64,000 bases of DNA from Morchella semilibera (lineage: Eukaryota; Ascomycota; Pezizomycetes; Pezizales; Morchellaceae), in the NCBI GenBank assembly GCA_009192285.1, contig CM018605.1, positions 1-64,000 on the forward strand, in the 5' to 3' direction. Both the position numbers and the translations under genes were made by a program. Under the pieces are notes generated by a model, which worked only from the letters and a program-made list of their open reading frames with translations, ran no database searches and was not told the DNA's origin. Of the stretch, positions 21,440-29,948 are shown piece after piece. Numbering within the stretch: the first letter of the stretch is position 1; each line of letters begins with the position of its first letter.

Positions 21440-21812
21440 CTTTTATAATGTCTCCACATCCTCAGCTATTTCATTCCGCATCAATATTGCTTCTGCTTTT
21501 CTTTTCCTGAAATCGTCATAATCTCATATAACGAGATATAATCCTGTCTCCTCATTGAGTCTTCCTCTATTGATCCGTTCTTCTCCAATAATACATCGAA
21601 ACTGGTATTTTCACCTTGACAAATTTTGTAGTTATGCAAGCAGCACATAGCTTTGATAATTTTTACCTGCTTTTTCCATACTATATTCCGGCTGCATTTT
21701 TAGTATCGGAAATCTCTTTTTAAAAACCCCAAAAACCCGTTCAATGACATTACATAGCGACGCATGACGGAGATTGAATAACCTATTCGCATTTTGAGGT
21801 CTTTGAGTACCT
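21440..21812 (-). pseudogene. PIF/Harbinger (HARBI1-like) transposase remnant
   Basis: On the minus strand this encodes LFNLRHASLCNVIERVFG followed by VFKKRFPIL and, in a shifted frame, AMCCLHNYKIC. This is the conserved C-terminal part of HARBI1-type DDE transposases: the Glu of the NVIER segment aligns with the last catalytic acid, and the CxLHN block follows. The frame changes between the RFPIL and CCLHN blocks (near 21660-21680) and no N-terminal two thirds are found upstream, so the gene is dead. Its presence shows that Harbinger activity once existed here and could have mobilised some neighbouring short inverted-repeat elements. Confidence 0.8.
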
Positions 21813-22041
21813 GCAGCCGCCTCTTACAAGGCAATCCTTTACCACTCTTCCAACCCCGAGCCCTCGTTGGGCGCCTCCGGGAGATGTATTAAGGGAGAGG
21901 GAGGGTTAGCTATAGCGGGACGGCTTTATTCAGGAGTGAGGCGGCCATTATGGCTGAGTGATTGTCCAGTAGGCAGGCGCGTTGGCGGTTCATAGATGGC
22001 TACGGCGCCGCCTACCTCAAAGGTGACAGCCAATTCCACCG

Positions 22042-22166
22042 CTAATAACTTTTCAACAAGACAGGAATATACTTAAGGTCTGTCTGATAGAAGTGTAGAC
22101 CCACGTGATGGTTAACATCTCTATCAAACAGATTCTCCATATTTTGCCTTGTTAAAAAGTTGTTAG
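22042..22166. mobile_element. Inverted-repeat element, 125 bp
   Basis: TIR ctaataacttttcaacaag / cttgttaaaaagttgttag, about 20 bases with few mismatches; next inner words acaggaatat and atattttgcc. Ends 24 bases before MITE X copy 3. Confidence 0.75.
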
Positions 22167-22189
22167 GGATTGAATTTGCCAAGGACTTG

Positions 22190-22333
22190 GGAGCAACGAA
22201 TCGGACTGGGCTGGAATGCTGCTCAGGGCGAATAAAGGTTATGCTTTGGCTCTGTTGGATTGAGGCTCAACAGACATTTGATCAATCCCAAGCCTATACT
22301 CTATTCCAGCCTAGTCCGACTCGCTATCCCTGA
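22190..22333 (+). mobile_element. MITE family X, copy 3
   Basis: Same TIR and interior as 16774-16931 (gagcaacgaatcggactggg at the left, ccagcctagtccgactcg at the right; interior gaggctcaacagacatttg). The left terminal bases are eroded. Confidence 0.8.
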
Positions 22334-22870
22334 GATTCTGTGGTACATATTATAACAAGTTATACCCTACACTACAGAATTACAGCCAAGAGTTACAAGT
22401 AGTCTCCACCCAGAACATGGCTGGAAGCTAAGGCCCTCATTGGTTCATAAACAGCCATGAGATGTCAACTTCAAGGCATGCCGCGCCATAATAGATGCAC
22501 GTTACGCCAAGTCTCCGCCCTACACAATGACAATATTAGTGCACGATCGAAGAAAACAACCCCACTGTGTGCCTCCTCTTATACGCCCCGCCCTCTTCAT
22601 CGGCTTCTTTCGCCGTTTCTCTTACTTGCGACCTAGCTACTCGACATATTGTCTTCTACGTTGATTCTTGTTGGCTTTATACCGCCGGCCTCATCCTGCG
22701 CATCCCCCCCCCCCACCCTATCACGGCGATCCCTCGGGTCTTTGACGTATGCCCCACATTTTTCCGCACCCGGCATCTTACAGTCAACCGGTGAATAGAG
22801 AGATAGTCCCTACCGGAGAGCTCAAATCCCCTCAGAACATTCATCTCAACCCCGGCAAGGACCCAATACC

Positions 22871-24937
22871 ATGTCACCCCCGGTGCAGGCTGAGATGCGG
22901 AGGCCGCCGATTGTCATCGGTGCTTGTGAGCGGCTTGTCATATCCATGTGCTGTACCCTACCAGGATTCATACTTGGCACAGTAGCTCTCGTGGTTGTCT
23001 GTTTTGTATTAACCATCATCGACGAACGCTTGCACCCGGCACTACTTATGGATCGGTACCCTCCAGCTCACGCCCTTTACGTAGTACTGGTTTACCTCTG
23101 CGCTACCTTTTGGATATCTAGTTGGTGGTGCGGCAAGGTTAAGGCCGATCGCGTGCTTCGTTGGTTACGGGAAGAGGAACTGAGAAACTTGACAAGCCCC
23201 AACAGACCACCGCAACAAGTGCCGTCAATTGATCGGGCACCAGCTCAAACAAACACCGCTGTACCTGAACCATCCCCACCCCCACCCCCACCCTCACCAC
23301 CCCACACCAGGAGCCCAACACCCAATGTGGCGCTGCCTCCATATGCTAAGCCCGAGCGGCCTGGAGTGTGGGAGGAGCCAAAGGTCATCTCCACCTTTGA
23401 GGGTTTCGTCATGCTCATTCTCTGTATTGGGCCGGGCATTACAATTGCCTTCGCCATGTATCTGACCGTCGACCTTACATTACTCTCCATTGATCCCAGC
23501 TTGAATCTAGAGGAGCTCCCGGGCTGGTGCCTCTTACTCTTGAATACCTTCTTAATCTTGTTATTCTTTCTCGCCCCCATCTGGCTCTTTAGCCACTGGT
23601 GCCACCGCCTCCAGAAAAAGCGTGTGCTTTGCCTAGCAAAAATGGAGGAACCCAAACAGCCCAGGAACCCGATAGGTCTTAATAGACCCCCACAAGGGGG
23701 CCCCCTACCTCCAGTTGCCAACCTGGTACCAGCTCCAGCCAACAACAGTGTGCGTGGGGTGCCAGCACCCGCCGAAACTGTGCCAAAGCGAGGGCGGCCC
23801 ATGATCACCGCGACATTTCAGCATCTCCTTGTAACACTTTACTTCTCTCTACAAGGCTTCATTTTTGGCATACCCATTATCGTATCCCTCTACATCGTAT
23901 ACTACCCCATTGGCAACAACAAGCGCCCATATGCGATACAACTCCTGGAACCGTACCCGGTTACTTGCCGTATCTTCTTCTTCCTCTTTTGGGCACACAT
24001 CACCAGGTGGGTCTTTCGCAGCTGGTGCAGCCGGACCCAGCCTCCCACTGTAACACAGAAAGAAGGGCCTAAGCTGCTAGCAGAGCTCAATAGTCGCAGA
24101 CACATGGATCCTGCACCCCCCCAAAGACCTCAATACTCAAAGACTCCAAAGGTTATATCTATCTTTGACCGCCTCTACATATCCCTTGGCTCCATTATTA
24201 TCGGGCCGTTACTCGGCATGCTCAATGTCGCAGGACTCGGAAAGGCAGTCGCCCACATTTATCCTCGTTTGTATGATGACTCGCCCGACTGGAGCACCGG
24301 GGTGTTAAATGCCTTATTTCTCCTCTTTTCCGTCTCCACTGTCTTTTGGGTGTTTTACCGGTGGTGCAGTTGGCTCCGGGATAAGCGGCTGATTCGTTTG
24401 ACAATGGAAGGGCACCCAGAACTTCGGTGCGACCCAAGAACAATCAATACACCCTCGCCCCGGGTGACATCAAATCAGCCGATACGTTCCTCAACTGAAA
24501 CAAGTGTGGCAGCTCCAATTGAATCTGCTCTATCACCGCAAAAACTTCCTCCGGCTCCGAAAGCGACTACGCCGAGTACAATGCTATTAGGTATACCTAG
24601 AAGCCCATCAGCCCAACCCCTGGTACCATCAACGGCCCCGAAACTTACGTCAACTACACCAAACATACCAGGCCTTACCCATGTCGCTCCGCCAGCAGTA
24701 TCACAGCGACGACCACAACCGCCACCGGTCCCCCCTCCTCCCCCCCCTCCTCGATCCACACCGACTGCCCCGCCACGGTCCATTGCTCCTCCACCAGACG
24801 CCCCAGCACCCGCACCAGCAGCAGAAGAGCCCTTGGCAGTAGCTGAACTACCAGTATCCCCAGCAGCTGAAGCCACTGACCTAACAAAGCGGACACCAAT
24901 TGCGCTCCCCCCACTCCCCCCCAAACAAGACCGGTAG
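22871..24937 (+). CDS. Four-module multi-pass membrane protein with proline-rich linkers
   Basis: One uninterrupted exon, 688 residues, ATG at 22871. I do not recognise the family. It has four tandem modules, each with two hydrophobic helices and ending in a Trp-Cys signature followed by basic residues: ISSWWCGK (C87), LFSHWCHR (C244), VFRSWCSR (C386) and VFYRWCSW (C499). Modules begin near residues 19, 175, 315 and 431 with an aromatic/hydrophobic segment (CERLVI, FEGFVM, FQHLLV, FDRLYI). Linkers are Pro-rich (PPPPPPSPP near 136-144; repeated NRPPQ after modules 1 and 2), and residues 530-688 form a long Pro/Ala/Ser tail with PPPVPPPPPPP. Eight helices are therefore predicted with no cleavable signal. 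The modules share only pattern, not close identity, so the duplications are old. Downstream lie a small relative and a broken third one, and the sequence 3' of the stop is duplicated at 26.93 kb. Function unknown; the tail suggests binding to SH3/WW-type partners. Confidence 0.8.
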   Translation: MSPPVQAEMRRPPIVIGACERLVISMCCTLPGFILGTVALVVVCFVLTIIDERLHPALLMDRYPPAHALYVVLVYLCATFWISSWWCGKVKADRVLRWLREEELRNLTSPNRPPQQVPSIDRAPAQTNTAVPEPSPPPPPPSPPHTRSPTPNVALPPYAKPERPGVWEEPKVISTFEGFVMLILCIGPGITIAFAMYLTVDLTLLSIDPSLNLEELPGWCLLLLNTFLILLFFLAPIWLFSHWCHRLQKKRVLCLAKMEEPKQPRNPIGLNRPPQGGPLPPVANLVPAPANNSVRGVPAPAETVPKRGRPMITATFQHLLVTLYFSLQGFIFGIPIIVSLYIVYYPIGNNKRPYAIQLLEPYPVTCRIFFFLFWAHITRWVFRSWCSRTQPPTVTQKEGPKLLAELNSRRHMDPAPPQRPQYSKTPKVISIFDRLYISLGSIIIGPLLGMLNVAGLGKAVAHIYPRLYDDSPDWSTGVLNALFLLFSVSTVFWVFYRWCSWLRDKRLIRLTMEGHPELRCDPRTINTPSPRVTSNQPIRSSTETSVAAPIESALSPQKLPPAPKATTPSTMLLGIPRSPSAQPLVPSTAPKLTSTTPNIPGLTHVAPPAVSQRRPQPPPVPPPPPPPRSTPTAPPRSIAPPPDAPAPAPAAEEPLAVAELPVSPAAEATDLTKRTPIALPPLPPKQDR

Positions 24938-25540
24938 CCCCCCCGCCCCCCTTCTCTCTTAGATCAACTTATCTCTGCGCCTACTAACTGCTACCCAGTG
25001 GTCCCGAACCACGCTGTTCCAACAACGGCACCCCCAAGGAGACGGGATCAGCTGTCCTCCTGCCGTGTAATCACCTCAGCGAGATACCATGGGTTAGTGC
25101 CCCACCGCCCACTGACAAGAGGACAATAAGTGTGCTAAGGTGTGGCATGTATGATAGGATGGGATTGGGTCGTTTACGTGTCCGGTATGTGGCGAAGCGG
25201 TGTGGGAGTTTGTGGGGCAGGCAAGGGATTAGGTGGAGGTAATGCACTGTGTTGAAGAGTTGCGACCGGGGTGGAGGGGGTGTGCTAGGTATCTAATTAA
25301 AGTGAGCGTATATTCCATAGCTATAGGGGTTATGGGGGGTTGATGGCTGCCTGCGGGTCTAGCAAATATATATCCACAATCTCACACCCGAGCGGGCATT
25401 GCATGCACAGGGGGGAAAACAACCTAGCTATGACACCAGAAGGCATAGAGGGCGGCTCTACTTCGGAGGGACATTTTCTATATAGGAATTCGAGGGGTCC
25501 CCACCGTGAAGCTAGGAACTAGTACCATTATGGGAGTATC
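24938..25540. repeat. Downstream segment of tandem unit, copy 1
   Basis: Diverged direct repeat with about 26900-27360: shared words are cgcctactaa/ctgac, gtaatcac.tc, catgggttagtgc, tgggattgg/tgggactgg, gtccgg.tgt, and at the far end tttctat, then ccaccgt.aagcta. This is conserved 3'-flanking sequence of two tandem paralogous genes. Confidence 0.7.
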
Positions 25541-26396
25541 TGTCCTACTGTCTATAGGCGATTGGCCGCAAACGCTGAAGTTTACACACCTACTCTCCAG
25601 ATCCTCTCGAGAGATACATTTTTGTTTCACCAGGTACACTCGCTCATGGCGGACGGCAACCCCAAGCCAATAGAGTCCACTCTGGCGAAGACAAGTCCAA
25701 CTATACTCGGGGGTTGGAAAGAACCACAAAATGCAATAGGGTTATCAGTATGGCAGAGCTACGCCAATACAAATAATCCATGCATTGTCACTTGGTACTT
25801 AATCCAATACGATGACACCAATGGGCCGTGTGTTGAGATGGGCCGCCCAGGTCATTTTTGGGTGGGCCGGGCCGGGCCGTAGACACTTGATGTATCGGGG
25901 CAGGCGGAGACTAATATTTTGCCTGGGCTAAATGGGCAGGCCTGTACTTCAACGTGTTCATACAATCTTAGCAGTTCTCCTTGATATATAGAGAATTTCT
26001 ACAGTAAGAGACAAGGTAAACAAAATCTATCTATTCCTACTATAGGTGGCAGGTTAAATTGTGGCATTCCCGACCCTATCCAGGATAAGCTCAGGAATAT
26101 AAGTTATTCGTTCACCAGATCCTGCATATTGACATGTAGATTCTGGTTGGTTAATATCCCTGCTGCGACACAACCGAAACCCGATACTTTGCTGTCATTC
26201 AAGACACCATCAAGCAAAATTCACCTCCAGTAATGCATGCAGTTGTAACCAGTAGTCATTTCAGGCATCCCATTCTTAACATAGATAACTAAGCCAAAGT
26301 CCCCCTCCCTTCCCCCGCACATATATTGAGGACACTAAAGCTCCTGATCAAACCTTGCTCTGGTTCACGATTCCCAAATTAAGGATCACAACATCA
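25541..26396. other. Intergenic in the tandem locus
   Basis: Contains a GC-rich ggccgggccgggcc run at about 25866-25880 and a degenerate relative of the 19872-19982 inverted-repeat element at about 26085-26185. No gene. Confidence 0.45.
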
Positions 26397-26881
26397 ATGG
26401 ACTCGCCCACTTCTACCGACGAGGCCGCCCCACCGTTCCTTGTGAGACTCATATTCAGCTCCATAATCATCACAACCCCCATCTACATATTCGCCTGGTT
26501 AGTCAACCAGGCATTTAGCTGCGATCTATGGTGGTCGCCCCCGTTGCCCCTTGCTGCAGTGGCGCTTGCGTTGAGTCTTGGCCTCGCGTGTTTAACCTCT
26601 CCCGAGATGGAGAATGAATTAAGGAACCGCCGTACTCCCCAGCATCAGGAGATCTTTAGGTTAGCGCCGCAGTGGGAGCTTTAATCTGTTTGTGCATTCC
26701 CTTAACCATATGCCGGAACAGGCCACAGCCCCAAGCCCACAACTGTAGAATTCCTCCGATGCTCCGGCCAAACATCATAACCACCGCCCCTGCCGGACGC
26801 ATAATAGACGAGGAGCAAGGCCTCCCTCCTCCTCCCCCACCGCCAAACCGAGTCCTGACGACCTCAACACGGGGATGGTAG
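26397..26881 (+). CDS. Small two-helix membrane protein with proline-rich tail, 2 exons
   Basis: Exons 26397-26659 and 26722-26881 with a 62-bp GT-AG intron (weak donor GTTAGC) give 140 residues; each exon keeps frame across the junction. It starts MDSPTSTDE, followed by a first helix (VRLIFSSIIITTPIYIFAWL), a short loop with a Cys and paired Trp (CDLWW), a second helix (LAAVALALSLGLA), then a charged segment and a PPPPPPP run near the end. Layout mirrors one module of the 688-residue protein plus its Pro-rich tail, and the 3' flanks of both genes are homologous, so I read it as a reduced tandem paralogue. Without the intron the protein would stop shortly after the second helix. Confidence 0.6.
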
Positions 26882-26899
26882 GCCATTCCCCCCCCCTCA

Positions 26900-27360
26900 C
26901 CCCTCCGCCTTCCCCGCGCCTACTGACACACTAATAGCACTGCCCCCCATAGCGGAACGGAGGCAACGATGCTTCTACCTGGTAATCACTCGTTCGATAT
27001 AACATGGGTTAGTGCTCCCGCCCGCTGATAGCTGAGAGGTAGTGAAGAGGCGCTAATGGATGGTATGATAGTATGGGACTGGGGTAATTAGATGTCCAGG
27101 GTGTCAGGATGGGGTGCGGGTGTTTGTGACGCAGGCGTAAGGTGAGGTGAAGTATTATGTTCAAACTTCAAGGGGGATCTGGATATAAGTGAGCGGATAT
27201 GGACGGTAGTGGTTGTGCGGTGTGTGGGCTGTTATGGATGCGGAGTAGAGAAGCGTATATCAACGGCTCGAGAAGACCTAGAGGGCGATGCGTCGACCTC
27301 AAAGGACCCCTTCTCTATGAGTGTAGATGATTCCACCGTTAAGCTATCCATTTGCACTGT
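26900..27360. repeat. Downstream segment of tandem unit, copy 2
   Basis: Counterpart of 24938-25540 following the small paralogue; same order of shared words. Confidence 0.7.
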
Positions 27361-27777
27361 TATGGTAGTTGATATAGCACTTTGTTAGTGTGATTTCCTG
27401 ACTCTTTCCCCCTAACTGCTACAACCTCTCGAGCCATAATATCCTGTATGTACAGGCGGGAATCAGTAATCATTCCAGGGATCCGACCCTATATAAGTCA
27501 TAATGTGTCCTTGAGTGCCATAGATAGAACCAACGCAACCCCTGAGATTGTTGCTAGTCCACCGCCTGCTGACAATCTCGAGCAAGGTGTTAAGGGACTG
27601 CGCGGCCTGTTTAGGCGCGTCCGGTCTAAGGGAGTGAGATTCGGGGGCAGACGTAGAACTAGGGATTTCCCTTTCCACTCCTTTTCCCTTTTCCTTTTTG
27701 GGGCGGGGGGTGATAATCCGGCAGAACGCTGACGGGACAGGCAGTCTCTTTATTGCTTGACTGTAATCTACCGACTT
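27361..27777. other. Intergenic
   Basis: A 94-codon ORF at 27448-27732 (ends GGDNPAER) has an Arg-rich stretch but no homologue in the tandem unit that I can see; not called as a gene. Confidence 0.3.
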
Positions 27778-28224
27778 CTCTACTACGTCAGGAAATGCAT
27801 CGGTAAATCATACATCCCTTTTTCCACTGTAAATGCATCCCTTCATGCATCGGCGAATGCATCCACTTATGCATCCTGAGTCCCATTTTGCACATTTACT
27901 GACAACTTTACTGTGTTCTTAAGGATTAAAAAATAAATTTTAAAAAGAACAGCTTTGGGAGTGGATTGAACCCATAGCCTTCCAGCTTGTTGGAATAAGT
28001 AATATACATGTTACTGCATGTGCCATGAGTTGGTTTGATGTTTGTCTCTTGTCCACTGCCTTATTATTGAGCCCAAAGAGGTACATTAGTACTAAATGTA
28101 TCAGATAAATCATCAAAAAGGACACATTTAAAATCTCAGAACCGTTTATGCATCATGTGAGGTTATTACGCGTCTCTTTTATATGGGTAATGCATCAAAC
28201 GATGCATTTCTCGCCGTGGTAGAG
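27778..28224 (-). mobile_element. TIR element with GATGCAT clusters and tRNA-like boxes, copy 1
   Basis: Ends are inverted: left ctctactacgtcagg then aaatgcatc, right gatgcatttctcgccgtggtagag. Subterminal regions contain many GATGCAT/ATGCATC words (at least eight). On the minus strand the middle holds a tRNA-gene-like pair: an A-box-like tggcacatgcagtaa (28011-28024) and a B-box-like gggttcaatcc (27963-27973), followed by T-rich runs. Copy 2 at 38760-39183 has the same layout when both are oriented by these boxes. No transposase. Best read as a non-autonomous DNA transposon that carries or captured a tRNA-like sequence. Confidence 0.65.
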
Positions 28225-29627
28225 CTTGGGTAGCCCCTCCTATGTCAACACACGCAATATGTCCGGTGGTTTACTGACCACTCTGGTTAGAACAGGTTCA
28301 ATGTAACTGTTGAATCGAATACTAGGCTGGGCTTAGGTCTTGTCTTCCTAAGCTTGTGAACCTTTGATATAGCCCCCAAACTAGCTCAGCCGGTGGCTAG
28401 ATCCGTTTGCCGTTGTCCTTCCTCGTTGCTTGGGATTCTGCTTTGCCTACCCACGAATACTGGTGAGGGGACAAGTTCATCTCTTAATAGTTTGATAGAT
28501 ACAGGGTTCCATGGATCGCTGATTTTCGTCAATTGACCGTCCAAATCTGAACACTCCTGCCAAGGTTGCTGAGGGTGACTTAATGTGGCCCATCCCGCCG
28601 CCGAATGGGTGGAGTATAAGACGGTTTGAGTTTTGCATCAAACTCAAGTAAGGCTAATGCTAACTATGTCAATGTTTTTTGGTCTTAGAATCCCCCCCAT
28701 GATACCCCCCAATGTAAGAGGGCCTGTCAAAGTATAGTTCCCTTTTTAGGTCTTATTTTGGGACGAGATCCTTTACTCAACCAACCTGTGGAAGTCACCT
28801 AGGTAAGTACGACTTCTCCTCTAACAGATATCAACTACAGGTTATACTCATAAGATAAAGGGAAACGCGTTTGTGATTGTATCTTAACAATGGAGGCTGT
28901 GGGAGCATAAGGCGTACACAAGCGCGTTGAATAATACCACTACAGCCGGTAGGCTAAGCGGCCAAAATAATCCTGAAGCCTTGGCACTAGTCTTCCAGCG
29001 ACTCCACACCAAAAGCATTTAGGGTTAGGTCTAGGGTTAGACCCTCGCACCATTTAGGGTTGCACTGAAGTCACTCCCATTCAAGTTCCTTATTAGTGTA
29101 CGATACCAGTTTCGTACTTGCATAACATACAATAGCGGTCGCGTCCAAGCCTGTCTTATAGGGTAGGGCCGGGAGGATGGCAGGTATTGGTCCGTCCAGC
29201 TCCCACGAACAGAAAGCCATAGGCACTACAGGGCCCTGGAGCTAGGAATCTGGGAAAGGGTGACTGCTGGTGACCGCCGCTGACCACCGTTGACGGCAGG
29301 GGACCGTAAATGACCCATTTCCCACATCTCTAGCACTAGAAGAAACATATTCTTAAACAGTAATGCCAAGAGCCCGGTGGGCATGACGGCAATCGTCAGC
29401 CTTAAGCTTGAACTTCGGGGCGTAGTCCGTCATGGCCTACTTCGAAAGACGAATGACCTTTACAGTCCGTTTCGGCTCGATGACAAAAACGGACGGACTG
29501 CCCTATTGCAAACACTGCCCGGGGCCGGGGCCGGGGCCGGGGCCGAGGCCAGGCAGTGGCAGTGATTGGCGGCTACCAGGAACCACAACAATACCTGATC
29601 TGCTTCACGACCCCCAAAAGGGCAAGA
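28225..29627. other. Gene-free stretch
   Basis: Holds telomere-like words at about 29020-29062 (tttagggttaggtctagggttag), a GGGGCC tandem at 29521-29544, and otherwise unique sequence. The ORFs at 29377 and 29432 are produced by the GGGGCC repeat and are not credible genes. Confidence 0.45.
29521..29544. repeat. (GGGGCC)4 hexanucleotide repeat
   Basis: Four perfect copies of GGGGCC on the plus strand, followed by degenerate ggccgaggcc. Capable of G-quadruplex formation. Confidence 0.9.
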
Positions 29628-29858
29628 ATGGACTCTCAAACACCCACCGAACCTGACACAAAGACAATGATTTTCATCAGTATCCTACTGATAATCATAT
29701 TAATCGGAGCCACCATCGCCTCGCCTATCCTGTTACAACTAGGGCCACCAATGTGCCAAGCCGGGCCCCAGGTATATCTACTTATAGTCGCTTGCGAAAA
29801 CCTGTGGATTAAGGTGGGTAGCGTGTATAAACGGCCTATTGCAACGGACTATCAGTAG
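29628..29858 (+). pseudogene. Third member of the tandem membrane-protein family, interrupted
   Basis: The ATG at 29628 begins MDSQTPTEPD, closely like the start MDSPTSTDE of the gene at 26397. A hydrophobic helix follows (IFISILLIIILIGATIA) and then a region with Cys and Trp, but the frame runs into an inverted-repeat element at 29839 and ends inside it at 29858. I see no continuation with a Pro-rich tail beyond the element, so this copy is probably dead; a downstream remnant cannot be excluded. Confidence 0.5.
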
Positions 29859-29948
29859 GGTACAGGACTATCGCATGAGAGGATATTGTCAAATTCACGA
29901 CCTCCCGGGCTATAGTCCTGTCTGTACCCTACCGATAGTCCGTTGCAA
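29839..29948. mobile_element. Inverted-repeat element, 110 bp, inserted in the third family member
   Basis: Arms of about 36 bases: ttgcaacggactatcagtag plus ggtacaggactat at the left, inverted at the right as atagtcctgtctgtacccta plus ccgatagtccgttgcaa. Near-perfect arms indicate a recent insertion. Confidence 0.8.

Noticed and set aside
23245-23808. 187-codon minus-strand ORF opposite the four-module gene
   Set aside because: Low-complexity antisense shadow; the plus-strand frame is longer and has patterned modules.
29377-29565. ORF over the GGGGCC repeat
   Set aside because: Gly/Ala dipeptide run produced by the hexanucleotide repeat; no conserved features.
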